A DNA stretch of 64,000 nt from Pseudoalteromonas haloplanktis ATCC 14393. Its GTDB lineage: Bacteria; Pseudomonadota; Gammaproteobacteria; Enterobacterales; Alteromonadaceae. The notes beneath the pieces are model-generated. The model was not told the DNA's origin. It was given only the letters and a program-made list of their open reading frames with translations, and ran no database searches. Positions within the stretch are counted from its first letter, which is position 1. Each line of letters opens with the position of its first letter. This document shows, in pieces, positions 17,835-28,368 of this stretch. The position numbers and the translations under genes are program-made. The stretch lies in assembly GCF_000238355.1 (NCBI RefSeq), contig NZ_AHCA01000007.1, positions 124,001 to 188,000 on the forward strand, read 5' to 3'.

Positions 17835-20800
17835 ATGGATTTTTGCAACAGCAAACTACGCATTGGTTTATTTACGAGTGCACTACTTTTAACTGGCTGC
17901 GGAGGCGGCGGTGATGACAGCGGGGGCTCAACACCGCCTCCCCCAATTGATCCAGTCAATCAGAGCCCAACAGTTAGCATAACCGCGCCTGCAGAGACGA
18001 TAGAGCAAGAGGCATTTACCCTCAATGCAGCTGCAAGTGATAGCGATGGGAGTATAGCTTCATATAGCTGGAGTCATGATGCAAGTATCGAGTTGACTAG
18101 CGATGGCCTGTCAGCAGCAAATGCGACGTTCACTTCTGCAGATATAACAGAAGATATAACAGTTAATTTTACAGTTACAGTAACAGATGATGATGGCGCT
18201 ACAGCTTCAAAAACACAAGAAGTTGTAATTAAGCGTAAAGTGTCGAACGTTACCATTACAGGGGTAGTTACAGATGAGCCAATCGCTAATGCTGAACTTG
18301 AGATTGTTGTAGGGAATGAATCTTTTGCAACACAGGCAAATGCGAATGGTCGTTATACCCAAGAGTTAATTATCGACGAAGGTTCAGGCAAAAAACTGGT
18401 ACGTGTAAAAGCTAAAGGCTTAGACTCATTAAACCCAGGTGTTGAGTTTGTGTCGCAATTAAGCTCGGTAGAAAAGCTACTTGAGCAAGCAGGTGATGAT
18501 AACGTACTTGATAGTAATGATAACTTTGGTGTAAACATCACTAATGTTACAACGGCTGAATTTGCACTTTTAACACGTAACGGTGCTGAACCAACCACTA
18601 CTGAAGAGCTTGACGCAGCTCTTTTAAATGTTGATGCGGATGAAAAAATTCAACTTGCGACCTTAATTAAAATCGTTGTTGATAACCCTGCTTATCAATT
18701 ACCTGAAGGTGTAAATAGTACCCTGGAACTGGTTGCTGATGAAAATGTTGCTAAAACGTTTGAAGAGCAAGTTAATGAACAAGATCCACAGTTAATTGAA
18801 GAAACTAAAAAACAAATTAAAGAAGACGACGATCTTGTAACAGGTAGTAAGGAAGCATTAGTGGGTGAATTTATTATTAACTCACCCCGTTATTATAATA
18901 ATCGCGCATTTCACTTAACACTATCAGCAGATGGTAATGGTCAACTTCATTCAAATACGAGCTCTAATGTAACGATGACTCAAGAGGGGGGGATTTACAA
19001 TCTTGCACTAGCTAATGACGTGATTATTTATAAAGCTCATGCAGGAATGAGCAGCTCTGATCCTGAAGAAACGATGAAATTAAAAGCAATAAGTTTCCAA
19101 ATCTTAGCTGAAAATGATGTGTTTAAGACCATAGAAGTGACACGTACAACACAAATCGAGACTCTTGATCAACAGACCGGTATTGTCACAACGAGCCCTG
19201 CAGAAGAGTATACTTATACCACTAATTTAATTAACAAATTTAAAACTATTGCTTTAACTGACACAGAATTAACAGCAAATACTTGGCTCTTTCAAGCAGA
19301 TGACAGCAGTTTTGATGGCACTACCGAGCGTGAAGAACCAGAGGAGTTACGCTTTTATACTGATGGTACAGGCGATGTAAACAATGACAGTAGTGAAAGT
19401 TTTAACTGGGTATTAGATGGCACCAAATTATCTGTTAGCTATGATGAAGATGGCGAAGTTGGTGTAATTGATTTTTGGTTTACCAAGACGTTATCGGCAG
19501 GCTACCAGCTGGTTGCTTTAGACACCAGCTCTGATGAGTCAGGTAACTCACTAACAGGTTTAATTGTTAAGCAGGCTGATGTAACGACTACCAATGAAGA
19601 TCTTATAGGTCGTTGGCATGGCTTTGTTGGTACAGCGCAAAACTATGATCTTAATCTGCATAGTGATGGCACAGTAATGATAGGTCTGGGTTACACAGGC
19701 TATCAAGGTTACCTAGAAGATGGCGTGTTTATACGTAAGCGTTTTGTTTACAACAACCAGCTGGTAACTAGCTGTGAAGGCTTTGATAGTAGCTGTTACC
19801 TAGCGGATGATATGGTTCATGAGTTTATAAATATTGTTGATAATCAGTTTTATATATTAAGAACGCAATCCTCTTATGATCAGCAAGGTAATATTACTGA
19901 GCAAGTTCGTGCTATTTTAATCTATGAATACAGTGATGACTTGTCGTATTCAGAGTTCACCGAAGAATTATTGGAAAACTACACTCAGTTTTATAGCCAA
20001 AATGGTAATACAGATCAGTTATACTCAAACTATACAGATCAAGGTATTGATTACACACTTGAAATTAATGGTGAGCAATATACTGGGCTTGTATTCGATG
20101 ATGGTGTATTAAGCTATGAGGTGGACGGCACAACCTGGTATTTCGAACTTGTTTCAGCTGATGAGAATGCGATTGTTGTTTGTCATTACCAACAAGGTAG
20201 TGAGTGTTCAGCAGCAACACAGATCAGCTATTTACCTAAGCGCCCTAAAGTAACACTTACTGCAAACTCCACAGGTAACGGTGAGTTATCACCGATAGTT
20301 CAAGACTCATTCACTTATCAAAATGTTGGTTTTGAAATACTGCCAGCAGAAGGCTACGTAGTAGATAGCATTACGGGGTGTGAAGGCTATATAGAAGGTA
20401 ACCATTACATTGCATTTGCAAGTAACACTGATTGTGAAATTACAGCGACCTTTAAAGAGCAACAGCAAGTAGCGGGTAACTTCATAATTGGTAATCAAGA
20501 TCTGTATTACGCAAGTGCTTATACAGTTGAGTTGCGTGAAGATAACACTGGCTCTTTAACCTATAACGGTAAAGTCGATGTTATTTGGAATGAAAATGTA
20601 GGTGGGGTAATAGAGATCACTCCACAGCAAGAGTTTATTCTTGGTGAATACCAAAATATAGAATACCCAGAGGGTTTTCCGGTTGAAGTGACTGTTAAAG
20701 ATATAGCTACCAGCCTGAGATTAACCCCACTACCTGAAAAAGGTAGTAACTGGTATGAGTTAGATCGAAGCATTGAACACTATAAAAATGATGTTTTAGT

Positions 20801-23588
20801 TGAAGAATATACAAGCGCTTACGAGGTAACAAAAACAACTCTTGAGCAACGTTTAGCAATCACTGCTGATGACATCGTTGGTGAATGGTCTGTTGACCTT
20901 GTAGGTGAGGATACAGTTTACAAAGTTACGTTTAGTGATGATGGTACCGGTGTATCTCATGATATTAGTGATTTATCTGATGAGGGTTTTACTTGGCAAG
21001 TAACCGATAATACGATGGTGCTTAACTTTCCTGAAGATGGCGGAACTGAATCATTTTATATCACTAAAGATCTAAACGTAGGTTATCAGCTTGTCACCCA
21101 AGGCATATTTGAAGGAGAGTATTACACAGATACTGGCATTATGATTCGCCGTAACGAGCAACCGATTAGTGCCGATAATTTTGCTGGTCGCCATCAATTT
21201 AGAGATGGTCATGACATTGATACTCATTGGTCTGAAATTCAAGTTTACGATGATGGTGAGATTTTCTTTACCTTTGGAACAAGCTCTTACCAAAGAGGGT
21301 TTGAAGATGGTCATTTAAAGCGTGACCTATATACCGAGTATGTTGATGGTTACCCACAAAGAGTAGATTGGTGTGATGTTGCTTTAGATACGTGTACTCT
21401 TGAAGGGGAGTTTATATATACTTTAGTAGCTGTAGATGGTCAGCGATATTATATAGAGCGTACTGTTGGTGGAACCAATTTAGGAGACACCACGGCACAT
21501 TTATATATCCATGATTTTACAGGTTCATCCAAAGTTGATCGGTTTTATGAATATAATCTTGGTTTTACCTTATATCAAAATGACAATAATGGTATTGCTC
21601 GCTGGGCAGTGAGTTATGGTGATTATGACGAAGCCCTTGATAAACAATATTATACTTTCCAGCTTGATGACGCTGACCCAGTAAATGTTGAGTTAGTGGA
21701 TGGCAAACTGGAGTTAATACTTGATGGTCAAGAAACGGTTATAGAGCTTATTGATAACAACCGCCGTGATATTACTTTCTGTAAATACTTAAAAGGTAAT
21801 AGTTGCCTTGAAGAAGATAAAGTTTACTTATCGTTTGATGCTCCACAACATACTATTACAGTTAATAGTGATAGCAATGGTTCGCTTGGTGTCGGTTATG
21901 AGAGCTTTGTAAGGCATGGTTCATCGTGGTGGACGTCAATTGACCCTAACCCAGGTTATGTACTTAATACTATTTCTGGGTGTGATGGTTTTATAGAAGG
22001 CGATGGCTATCGAGTTTCATCCGTTACGGAAAGTTGTCAAATTGATGTCACGTTTAAAGAGTTTGTCCCATTATCTATTCAGGCAAATGTTACCGATCCT
22101 GCGCTTGCTATGTGTGTTGATAATTCTGGGAAAACTAATTTAGAGAGTGTTACAGAGTTAAATTGCCAATATGAAGGTTATGGTGAAATTACAGCGCTGG
22201 CTGGACTGGAAGCATTTACAAACATAGAAAGTATAGGTCTTAGTAATGTAAATGTAGGCGAAAACCTCAATTTAACCAATCTGCCTTTACTACGTCAGCT
22301 TTCAATTAATGATAGCCAAGTAAGTACAATTGAGGTTGCAGATCCTGCTTTAATTGAAGTGTTGAAATTAAATGCAATTGGGTTAACAACATTCGATCTT
22401 AGTCGTTATGTTAATTTACTAGAGCTTGATTTAAGTAATAACAAGCTTACCCAGCTAGATGTTAGCGCGAACCCATTAATTGCTCATCTATGGGTAAGTA
22501 ATAATGAACTTGTAGAGTTGGATCTTAGCAATCAGCTTTCATTGGTTCAACTTGGTGCTTGGACTAATAACATAAGTGTATTATCCATCGCCAGCACCGA
22601 TAACTTGATTCATCTTGATGTAGAGCGTAATGCTTTAGCAATCTTAGATGTTAGTGATAAAGCTAATTTAGAAATTCTTTGGGTTAACAGTAATCCACTA
22701 AGTTCATTGGATTTAACTCAAAATACCAAGTTGCAGAGACTTTATGCGAACTCTTTAGAGTTACATGAGTTAAATTTATCAAATAATCTTGAATTGGAAT
22801 TTTTAGACATTAGTTACAGTTATGGCTTAGCTGGACTAAATCTAAGTCATCTTGAAGATCTATATACTCTACGTATCGACGGATTAGACTCAAGCTTAAT
22901 TAGTAATGAACAGTTCCCACATATTAGGAGGTTAGAATTTAACAACGCGGATTTAACTTCATTTGATACAAGTGGTCTAATTAATTTAAGAGAGTTATTC
23001 TTGCAAGGTAATCAGTTTACTTTAAGTGAGCAAATAAATATTGCCTCTCCATCACAACTGATATCAGTGGGTTTAGGCAACAACCAACAATTAAGTTCAT
23101 TTGACACTAGTTTGTTTATAAACTTAGAGTCCGCATATTTGGACAGTACGAATATAGCAAATATCGATTTTTCAAATAATACAGCTTTAACTGAGGTAAG
23201 GCTCAGTAACTCGAATTTATCGACGATTACAGGGGTTGATTTTATTGCTGAAAAGTCAGCAGTCTTAGAGTTTTATAATAATCCATTAAGTAATGAAACC
23301 GTTAACTATTTGGAAGATTTGCGTAATAACCAAGATTATTACAACATTTATTATAGTCAAGTTTATGCTGTAAATGTTGTTGTTTCGGGTAATGGTGTGG
23401 TAAGTGAGAATAGTTTTACACTAGGAGATAATGAAACTCGTGGTCTGAGTCTATATCCAGATGAAGGTTATGAAGTTGGTTCTGCCTCAGGTTGTAATGG
23501 TACTTGGCACTCAGCTGACTATTATGAAGTAGGTCCAATCACAGAGTCGTGTGAAGTAAATGTTGAGTTTGTAGAGACAACACCTTAA
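17835..23588 (+). CDS. giant multidomain surface lipoprotein with leucine-rich repeats
   Basis: A 1917-residue lipoprotein precursor; the lipobox is LLTGC at residues 18-22, followed by a Gly-rich tether. In order: a PKD/cadherin-like domain (about 43-136, TVSITAPAE to DDDGATAS); a carboxypeptidase-regulatory-like segment (about 139-195); a helical part to about 340; two tandem copies of a module of about 530 residues (342-870 and 876-1405); a leucine-rich repeat region with a period near 21 (about 1440-1825, LELDLSNNKLTQLDVSANP); and a C-terminal InlB-like repeat. Each duplicated module also ends in an InlB-like repeat with two Cys (for example SITGCEGYIEG ... DCEITATFKE). The design suggests surface adhesion or ligand binding, as in internalin-like proteins; the ligand is unknown. 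GGGGAAAG upstream is a good ribosome-binding site. Confidence 0.85.
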   Translation: MDFCNSKLRIGLFTSALLLTGCGGGGDDSGGSTPPPPIDPVNQSPTVSITAPAETIEQEAFTLNAAASDSDGSIASYSWSHDASIELTSDGLSAANATFTSADITEDITVNFTVTVTDDDGATASKTQEVVIKRKVSNVTITGVVTDEPIANAELEIVVGNESFATQANANGRYTQELIIDEGSGKKLVRVKAKGLDSLNPGVEFVSQLSSVEKLLEQAGDDNVLDSNDNFGVNITNVTTAEFALLTRNGAEPTTTEELDAALLNVDADEKIQLATLIKIVVDNPAYQLPEGVNSTLELVADENVAKTFEEQVNEQDPQLIEETKKQIKEDDDLVTGSKEALVGEFIINSPRYYNNRAFHLTLSADGNGQLHSNTSSNVTMTQEGGIYNLALANDVIIYKAHAGMSSSDPEETMKLKAISFQILAENDVFKTIEVTRTTQIETLDQQTGIVTTSPAEEYTYTTNLINKFKTIALTDTELTANTWLFQADDSSFDGTTEREEPEELRFYTDGTGDVNNDSSESFNWVLDGTKLSVSYDEDGEVGVIDFWFTKTLSAGYQLVALDTSSDESGNSLTGLIVKQADVTTTNEDLIGRWHGFVGTAQNYDLNLHSDGTVMIGLGYTGYQGYLEDGVFIRKRFVYNNQLVTSCEGFDSSCYLADDMVHEFINIVDNQFYILRTQSSYDQQGNITEQVRAILIYEYSDDLSYSEFTEELLENYTQFYSQNGNTDQLYSNYTDQGIDYTLEINGEQYTGLVFDDGVLSYEVDGTTWYFELVSADENAIVVCHYQQGSECSAATQISYLPKRPKVTLTANSTGNGELSPIVQDSFTYQNVGFEILPAEGYVVDSITGCEGYIEGNHYIAFASNTDCEITATFKEQQQVAGNFIIGNQDLYYASAYTVELREDNTGSLTYNGKVDVIWNENVGGVIEITPQQEFILGEYQNIEYPEGFPVEVTVKDIATSLRLTPLPEKGSNWYELDRSIEHYKNDVLVEEYTSAYEVTKTTLEQRLAITADDIVGEWSVDLVGEDTVYKVTFSDDGTGVSHDISDLSDEGFTWQVTDNTMVLNFPEDGGTESFYITKDLNVGYQLVTQGIFEGEYYTDTGIMIRRNEQPISADNFAGRHQFRDGHDIDTHWSEIQVYDDGEIFFTFGTSSYQRGFEDGHLKRDLYTEYVDGYPQRVDWCDVALDTCTLEGEFIYTLVAVDGQRYYIERTVGGTNLGDTTAHLYIHDFTGSSKVDRFYEYNLGFTLYQNDNNGIARWAVSYGDYDEALDKQYYTFQLDDADPVNVELVDGKLELILDGQETVIELIDNNRRDITFCKYLKGNSCLEEDKVYLSFDAPQHTITVNSDSNGSLGVGYESFVRHGSSWWTSIDPNPGYVLNTISGCDGFIEGDGYRVSSVTESCQIDVTFKEFVPLSIQANVTDPALAMCVDNSGKTNLESVTELNCQYEGYGEITALAGLEAFTNIESIGLSNVNVGENLNLTNLPLLRQLSINDSQVSTIEVADPALIEVLKLNAIGLTTFDLSRYVNLLELDLSNNKLTQLDVSANPLIAHLWVSNNELVELDLSNQLSLVQLGAWTNNISVLSIASTDNLIHLDVERNALAILDVSDKANLEILWVNSNPLSSLDLTQNTKLQRLYANSLELHELNLSNNLELEFLDISYSYGLAGLNLSHLEDLYTLRIDGLDSSLISNEQFPHIRRLEFNNADLTSFDTSGLINLRELFLQGNQFTLSEQINIASPSQLISVGLGNNQQLSSFDTSLFINLESAYLDSTNIANIDFSNNTALTEVRLSNSNLSTITGVDFIAEKSAVLEFYNNPLSNETVNYLEDLRNNQDYYNIYYSQVYAVNVVVSGNGVVSENSFTLGDNETRGLSLYPDEGYEVGSASGCNGTWHSADYYEVGPITESCEVNVEFVETTP

Positions 23589-23615
23589 GTTTATTGAATA
23601 CCTTTTATAGATGAG

Positions 23616-23645
23616 AAAACGACCACCTTATGTGGTCGTTTTTAT
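23616..23645 (+). terminator. rho-independent terminator after the giant lipoprotein gene
   Basis: An ACGACCAC/GTGGTCGT stem with a CTTAT loop, flanked by A-run and T-run, lies about 30 bp after the stop codon. Confidence 0.9.
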
Positions 23646-23800
23646 TTTTAAATTAAAAATTCAATAAAACTCACTTTTAGATCTTAATTTTATACATTTA
23701 GCTGCCTTTAACCAAATAAAGACGCAAAAAATTCTATCTATTTGCATTAAAATCCCACCAATATTTATGAGTTAGTCTCTTATTTTTTAGGTGATATTTT

Positions 23801-24433
23801 ATGACAGCATTAAACAACCAGAACCTATTACAACTTCGTTTTGTAAACCAAGCTCATATCGTGGCGGTAAAGCCATCATTTGCCAATCTTCCGGCTAATC
23901 CGTACGCTGATGGTGCATTTCGTAAACGCCGCTATTCAGTGATCAAAGCACAAGGTGGCGAGCTAAAATTACAAGCCACTAAAGCCTTTGTACAAGATGA
24001 TTCAATCAATACCTTTCAAGGTAATGTTGAGCGTACGTATGAAAACTTAGAGCAAGGCTTACTACAAAGTGAAGGGATGAAAAGTATCGTTAATGAATTT
24101 CGTGCAATTACAGGGATAGATGAAGACCGTGATATTGAAATTCACCAATTTAGAATGCTCGCAATCGACAGCGATACACCACCTGCACCAGAGGGTATTC
24201 ACCAAGATGGTTTTGATCACGTGTGTATTTGTGGTGTATCTCACGAAAACTTAGAAGGCGGTGAACTGTTGGTTTATGAAAACAAACAAGCTGAGCCATG
24301 TTTTAAAATGGAAATTAAAGACGGTATGTTTGCACTTATTAATGACCGCGAAGTATGGCATAACGCCACACCGATGAATAAAATTGATGCAAGTAAAGAC
24401 GGTTACCTAGACTGCTTTGTATTAACGGCTTAA
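23801..24433 (+). CDS. 2-oxoglutarate/Fe(II) dioxygenase of the 2OG-Fe_Oxy_2 type
   Basis: A 210-residue protein with an iron-binding His-x-Asp in GIHQDGFD and the distal His in DREVWHNATPM. Its layout (GGELLVYEN between them) fits the family that includes bacterial L-isoleucine 4-hydroxylase, which hydroxylates free amino acids. The substrate here is unknown. The aminotransferase-like gene starts 9 bp downstream, so the pair probably acts on one pathway; hydroxylation of a free amino acid followed or preceded by PLP chemistry is a reasonable guess. A clear GGTGATATTTT leader gives a moderate ribosome-binding site. No signal peptide is visible, so it is cytoplasmic. Confidence 0.8.
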   Translation: MTALNNQNLLQLRFVNQAHIVAVKPSFANLPANPYADGAFRKRRYSVIKAQGGELKLQATKAFVQDDSINTFQGNVERTYENLEQGLLQSEGMKSIVNEFRAITGIDEDRDIEIHQFRMLAIDSDTPPAPEGIHQDGFDHVCICGVSHENLEGGELLVYENKQAEPCFKMEIKDGMFALINDREVWHNATPMNKIDASKDGYLDCFVLTA

Positions 24434-24442
24434 GGAATGGCA

Positions 24443-25675
24443 ATGAATTTAACTAAACTTCGCCGTCAATTTCCGGCATTAATGCAGCAAGTTGCGGGTA
24501 AATCGCCAATATTTTTAGATGGCCCGGGTGGCTCGCAAGTGCCGCAGCAAGTGCTCAGTGCAATGTCGGCTTATTTAGGCTATTACAATTCGAATTTAGG
24601 TGGCGCGTTTTTCTCAAGCGATAAAACCGTTGAGCTAATGGCTAATGCGCGTCAAGCGGCCGCAGATTTACTTAATGCGCCGTCGCACGACCAGATTGTA
24701 TTTGGCGCGAATATGACCAGCCTTACGTTTAGCTTTAGTCGTGCGATTTCTCGTAATTGGCAAGCGGGTGATGAAATCATCGTGACTAATGCTGATCACT
24801 ACTCAAATGTATCGTCGTGGCAACAAGCGGCTGAAGATAAAGGCGTTAAAGTGAATACTGCGCTGATCAATGAGGCCGATTGCAGCTTAGATTTAGCGCA
24901 TTTTGCAAGCTTACTTAATCAAAATACCAAGCTTGTTGCTGTGACTTATGCGTCAAACACCACAGGATCTATTAACGATATTCAGCGTATTGTTGCCATG
25001 GCCCATGAAGTGGGTGCATTGGTTTATGTTGACGCAGTCCATTACGCACCTCATGAGCTGGTGGATGTACAAGCGTTAGATTGTGACTTCTTAGCATGTT
25101 CTGCCTATAAGTTCTTCGGCCCTCACTTAGGCATGGTTTACGGTAAGCGTGAACATCTTGAAGGATTTACACCTTATAAAGTGGAACCTGCAAAAGATGC
25201 AATCCCAGGTCGTTGGGAAACGGGCACGCAAAGTTTTGAAGCACTAGCAGGTCTGATTGCGGCTGTGGACTATATCGCAGATATAAGTGAACTTGATGAT
25301 AGCCATTCACGACGTGATAAGTTAGCCGCAGCATTTACGAAAACAAAGCAACATGAAATGGCCTTAAGTGAGCACTTCCTAACTCGCTTAGTTAACTACC
25401 CTAAGATCAGGTTATTTGGAATTGATGATTTAGAGCGTCTATCACAGCGTACCCCAACCTTTGCTTTGACCTTTGAAGGACTGGAGCCGCGTCAGGTTTC
25501 TGAGTTTTTAGGTAAACAACACATTTGTGTGTGGGATGGAAATTTTTACGCTCAAGGCTTATGTGAGCAATTAGGGGTGCTAGACAAAGGCGGCGTTGTG
25601 CGTATCGGTTGTATGCATTACAACACCATTGAAGAGCTCGATAAGCTGTTTGATTTGTTTGATGAACTGATCTGA
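24443..25675 (+). CDS. class V aminotransferase, cysteine-desulfurase-like (VC1184 type)
   Basis: A 410-residue PLP enzyme of fold type I. The PLP lysine is in CSAYKFFGPH, preceded by the cofactor-binding Asp in YVDAVHYAPH; VEPAKDAIPGRWETGTQ near residue 255 is typical of the VC1184-like subfamily of cysteine desulfurase-related proteins. The start is taken as ATG 24443, since AAGGA at 24432-24436 abuts the alternative ATG at 24437. Members are often annotated as cysteine desulfurases, but I see no obvious catalytic Cys loop like that of IscS or SufS, so the reaction may be a lyase, desulfurase or transaminase step on an unusual amino acid. It is cotranscribed with the dioxygenase. Confidence 0.82.
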   Translation: MNLTKLRRQFPALMQQVAGKSPIFLDGPGGSQVPQQVLSAMSAYLGYYNSNLGGAFFSSDKTVELMANARQAAADLLNAPSHDQIVFGANMTSLTFSFSRAISRNWQAGDEIIVTNADHYSNVSSWQQAAEDKGVKVNTALINEADCSLDLAHFASLLNQNTKLVAVTYASNTTGSINDIQRIVAMAHEVGALVYVDAVHYAPHELVDVQALDCDFLACSAYKFFGPHLGMVYGKREHLEGFTPYKVEPAKDAIPGRWETGTQSFEALAGLIAAVDYIADISELDDSHSRRDKLAAAFTKTKQHEMALSEHFLTRLVNYPKIRLFGIDDLERLSQRTPTFALTFEGLEPRQVSEFLGKQHICVWDGNFYAQGLCEQLGVLDKGGVVRIGCMHYNTIEELDKLFDLFDELI

Positions 25676-25828
25676 AGCTATAAGCCGTCAGCCGTAAGTT
25701 TTAAGCCGCTCGGCGTGAATATGTACTTGTAAGCGAGTGGCTTGCCACCGCGTTTATACTGTAAGTTTGAAGCTACCCGAGTACTTTTTAAGTGTTGACA
25801 TAATAATTTATAACCACCAAACTTTTTG
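25676..25828. other. spacer with degenerate heptamers and hairpins
   Basis: Immediately after the aminotransferase stop codon the sequence AGCCGTCAGCCGTAAG carries one to two copies of the GCCGTCA heptamer seen as a long array at 39236. Further on are short inverted repeats (for example AGTGGCTTGCCACC). No gene is visible. Confidence 0.45.
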
Positions 25829-26706
<878 letters not shown>

Positions 26707-26728
26707 GAGCTGCCTTTTTGGAATTATT

Positions 26729-27133
26729 ATGTTTATAGAAAAAATTACACCGCGCTTTAGCGAAACCGATGTACTAGGTCATATTAACAATACCGTACTC
26801 CCAGTATGGTTTGAAGCTGCACGAGCGCCTATTTTTAGATTTTTTACCCCGGATTTGAATCCTTATGACTGGAAGTTGATCATTGCCAAGGTAGAAGTAA
26901 GCTTTTTAGCTGAGTTATTTTATGGTCATGATGTGCAAGTAAAGTCGAGCATTGAGCATATTGGCTCGAGCTCTTTTGTAATACGCCAAGAAGCTTTTCA
27001 GCAAGAGCGATGTTGTGCGATAGGCAAAACGGTCATGGTGCGGTATGATTTTTCGGCTAAAAGTGCTACTCCTTTATCAACACAAGAGAAGGAGGCCTTA
27101 CAAACGCATTTAGATAGTCAAAGCCCAACTTGA
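26729..27133 (+). CDS. 4HBT-type hotdog acyl-CoA thioesterase
   Basis: A 134-residue single hotdog domain. The N-terminal ETDVLGHINNTVLPVWFEAAR carries the DxxGHxNN motif of the 4-hydroxybenzoyl-CoA thioesterase/YbgC group, with the Asp as likely catalytic residue. Such enzymes cleave acyl-CoA or acyl-ACP thioesters; chain length cannot be inferred. ATG 26729 is chosen over 26705 because GGAA lies six bases upstream and the domain begins there. It faces away from the oxygenase gene, so the two promoters must overlap the opposite coding sequences or be extremely compact. Confidence 0.85.
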   Translation: MFIEKITPRFSETDVLGHINNTVLPVWFEAARAPIFRFFTPDLNPYDWKLIIAKVEVSFLAELFYGHDVQVKSSIEHIGSSSFVIRQEAFQQERCCAIGKTVMVRYDFSAKSATPLSTQEKEALQTHLDSQSPT

Positions 27134-27169
27134 AAGAGTTAAAAAGAGTTCATTCCTATTTGAAATGTT

Positions 27170-27197
27170 TGCGCTGTAAGACTAGGGCTACAGCGCA
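27170..27197. terminator. hairpin between convergent genes
   Basis: A 9-bp perfect inverted repeat (TGCGCTGTA at 27170-27178, TACAGCGCA at 27189-27197) lies between the thioesterase gene and the convergent small-protein gene. There is no clear T-run on either side, so it may act as an RNA end stabiliser or a weak bidirectional terminator. Confidence 0.45.
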
Positions 27198-27216
27198 TAC
27201 ATTACGTTAATAGCTA

Positions 27217-27438
27217 TTATTGTGATAAATGCATGTGAATATCACTGCCAATCAAACATTGCTGTGCAATGGGAAATATGTGGGTGGCTTCTCTTGCTGG
27301 TTTAACCGCAAGTTTAAAAACGCCTTGTTCATTGCTTATTGGGTTATTTGCAGCTTTACTTGGCATCGTCACACTGGCTAACATCAATAGCGCAAATATA
27401 ATTAATAAACTAATTGCTTGCTTGTCTGTTTTTTCCAT
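27217..27438 (-). CDS. small exported protein of unknown function
   Basis: A 73-residue protein with a hydrophobic N-terminal segment (ISLLIIFALLMLASVTM) that could be a signal peptide ending near PSKAA or a membrane anchor. The short mature part has one Cys and several His near the C-terminus. I do not recognise it. Support for being real comes from position: its ATG overlaps the TAA of the TraB/GumN-like gene by one base (27438), the arrangement of translational coupling. The three minus-strand genes here form one likely operon of exported proteins. Confidence 0.6.
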   Translation of the reverse strand: MEKTDKQAISLLIIFALLMLASVTMPSKAANNPISNEQGVFKLAVKPAREATHIFPIAQQCLIGSDIHMHLSQ

Positions 27439-28334
27439 TATTGTTCACCTGCAATGTCAAGTTGAGTAATGCTATAGCCTTCTTCTGCTAATAAGGCGAG
27501 TAGGTTGTGTTCACCAGCTAAATGAGCGGCGCCAACTAACACTAATTCTTGTTGATTATTACCAAACATGGCTTTAACTTGAGGTAACCAATTGTGATTG
27601 CGCGCTTTTAATAGTTTATCAAAAGTTGCTGGGTCTTCTTTACGCATAGGTAATATTACTAACTCATTCAGGCTTTCAGTATCACCACTGCGCCATGCTT
27701 TCATCATCCCATCAAATAGCTCAGCATAATCATCAAGTTGAGTTAAATTAGATTGAATAAATTTGTCTTCGCTATTTTCTCCCATTTCTTTAAAAAGCTG
27801 TAACTGAAATTCCAGAGTTTCAAGGTATTGTTGTGTTTTCTGATCACTGCTTGCTCGGTTGGCAAAATAAGCATCAACACCATCACCAATGAGTTGTTGT
27901 TTTTGCAGCTCCATTGACATCAGAATAACACTCACCATAAAGGGCCTAAAGCTGTTTAGCTCGTTTAAGCTAACGCCAAATTGTGCCAATTTTGTTTCTA
28001 GTTGTGCTTTAACTTCTGGCGAAAGTTTTTCACTTAAGGTTTCACCATTTTTATAAGAAAGAGTTTGCAGCATCGTCATTTGCGCTTGGCTATCAGCTGG
28101 GTCGGGCATTTTAGCTTCTAGAATGACCGTGTCGCTTTGTTTATAGGCAAATTCAAACTCAGCAGGCAGCGGCATTTGATTGCTAGGTAAAATATGCAGG
28201 GTGCCGCCAATATACACTTTGTCGTCCCCTTTACTGACTTGCCATACCGAAGTTTGTGCTGCGACAGATAAGCTCAATAATGAGCAGCCGATAAGTAAAC
28301 TTTTACTGATTAAGTTTTTACTAAAATTGATCAT
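27438..28334 (-). CDS. TraB/GumN family protein
   Basis: A 298-residue precursor with a signal peptide (KSLLIGCSLLSLSVAAQ). The mature N-terminus has the family signature VSKGDDKVYIGGTLHILP, and the C-terminus has LVLVGAAHLAGEHNLLALLAEEGY, with conserved His in both GTLHIL and GAAHL. Members of this family (TraB/PrgY/GumN) resemble metalloproteases or metal-dependent hydrolases and some interfere with peptide pheromones; the role in gammaproteobacteria is unknown. It is preceded by a 98-residue exported protein gene and overlaps a 73-residue one. It is predicted to act in the periplasm. Confidence 0.88.
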   Translation of the reverse strand: MINFSKNLISKSLLIGCSLLSLSVAAQTSVWQVSKGDDKVYIGGTLHILPSNQMPLPAEFEFAYKQSDTVILEAKMPDPADSQAQMTMLQTLSYKNGETLSEKLSPEVKAQLETKLAQFGVSLNELNSFRPFMVSVILMSMELQKQQLIGDGVDAYFANRASSDQKTQQYLETLEFQLQLFKEMGENSEDKFIQSNLTQLDDYAELFDGMMKAWRSGDTESLNELVILPMRKEDPATFDKLLKARNHNWLPQVKAMFGNNQQELVLVGAAHLAGEHNLLALLAEEGYSITQLDIAGEQ

Positions 28335-28368
28335 GCCTCATTCCTTTTTTATTATTTTGAATATCAAA

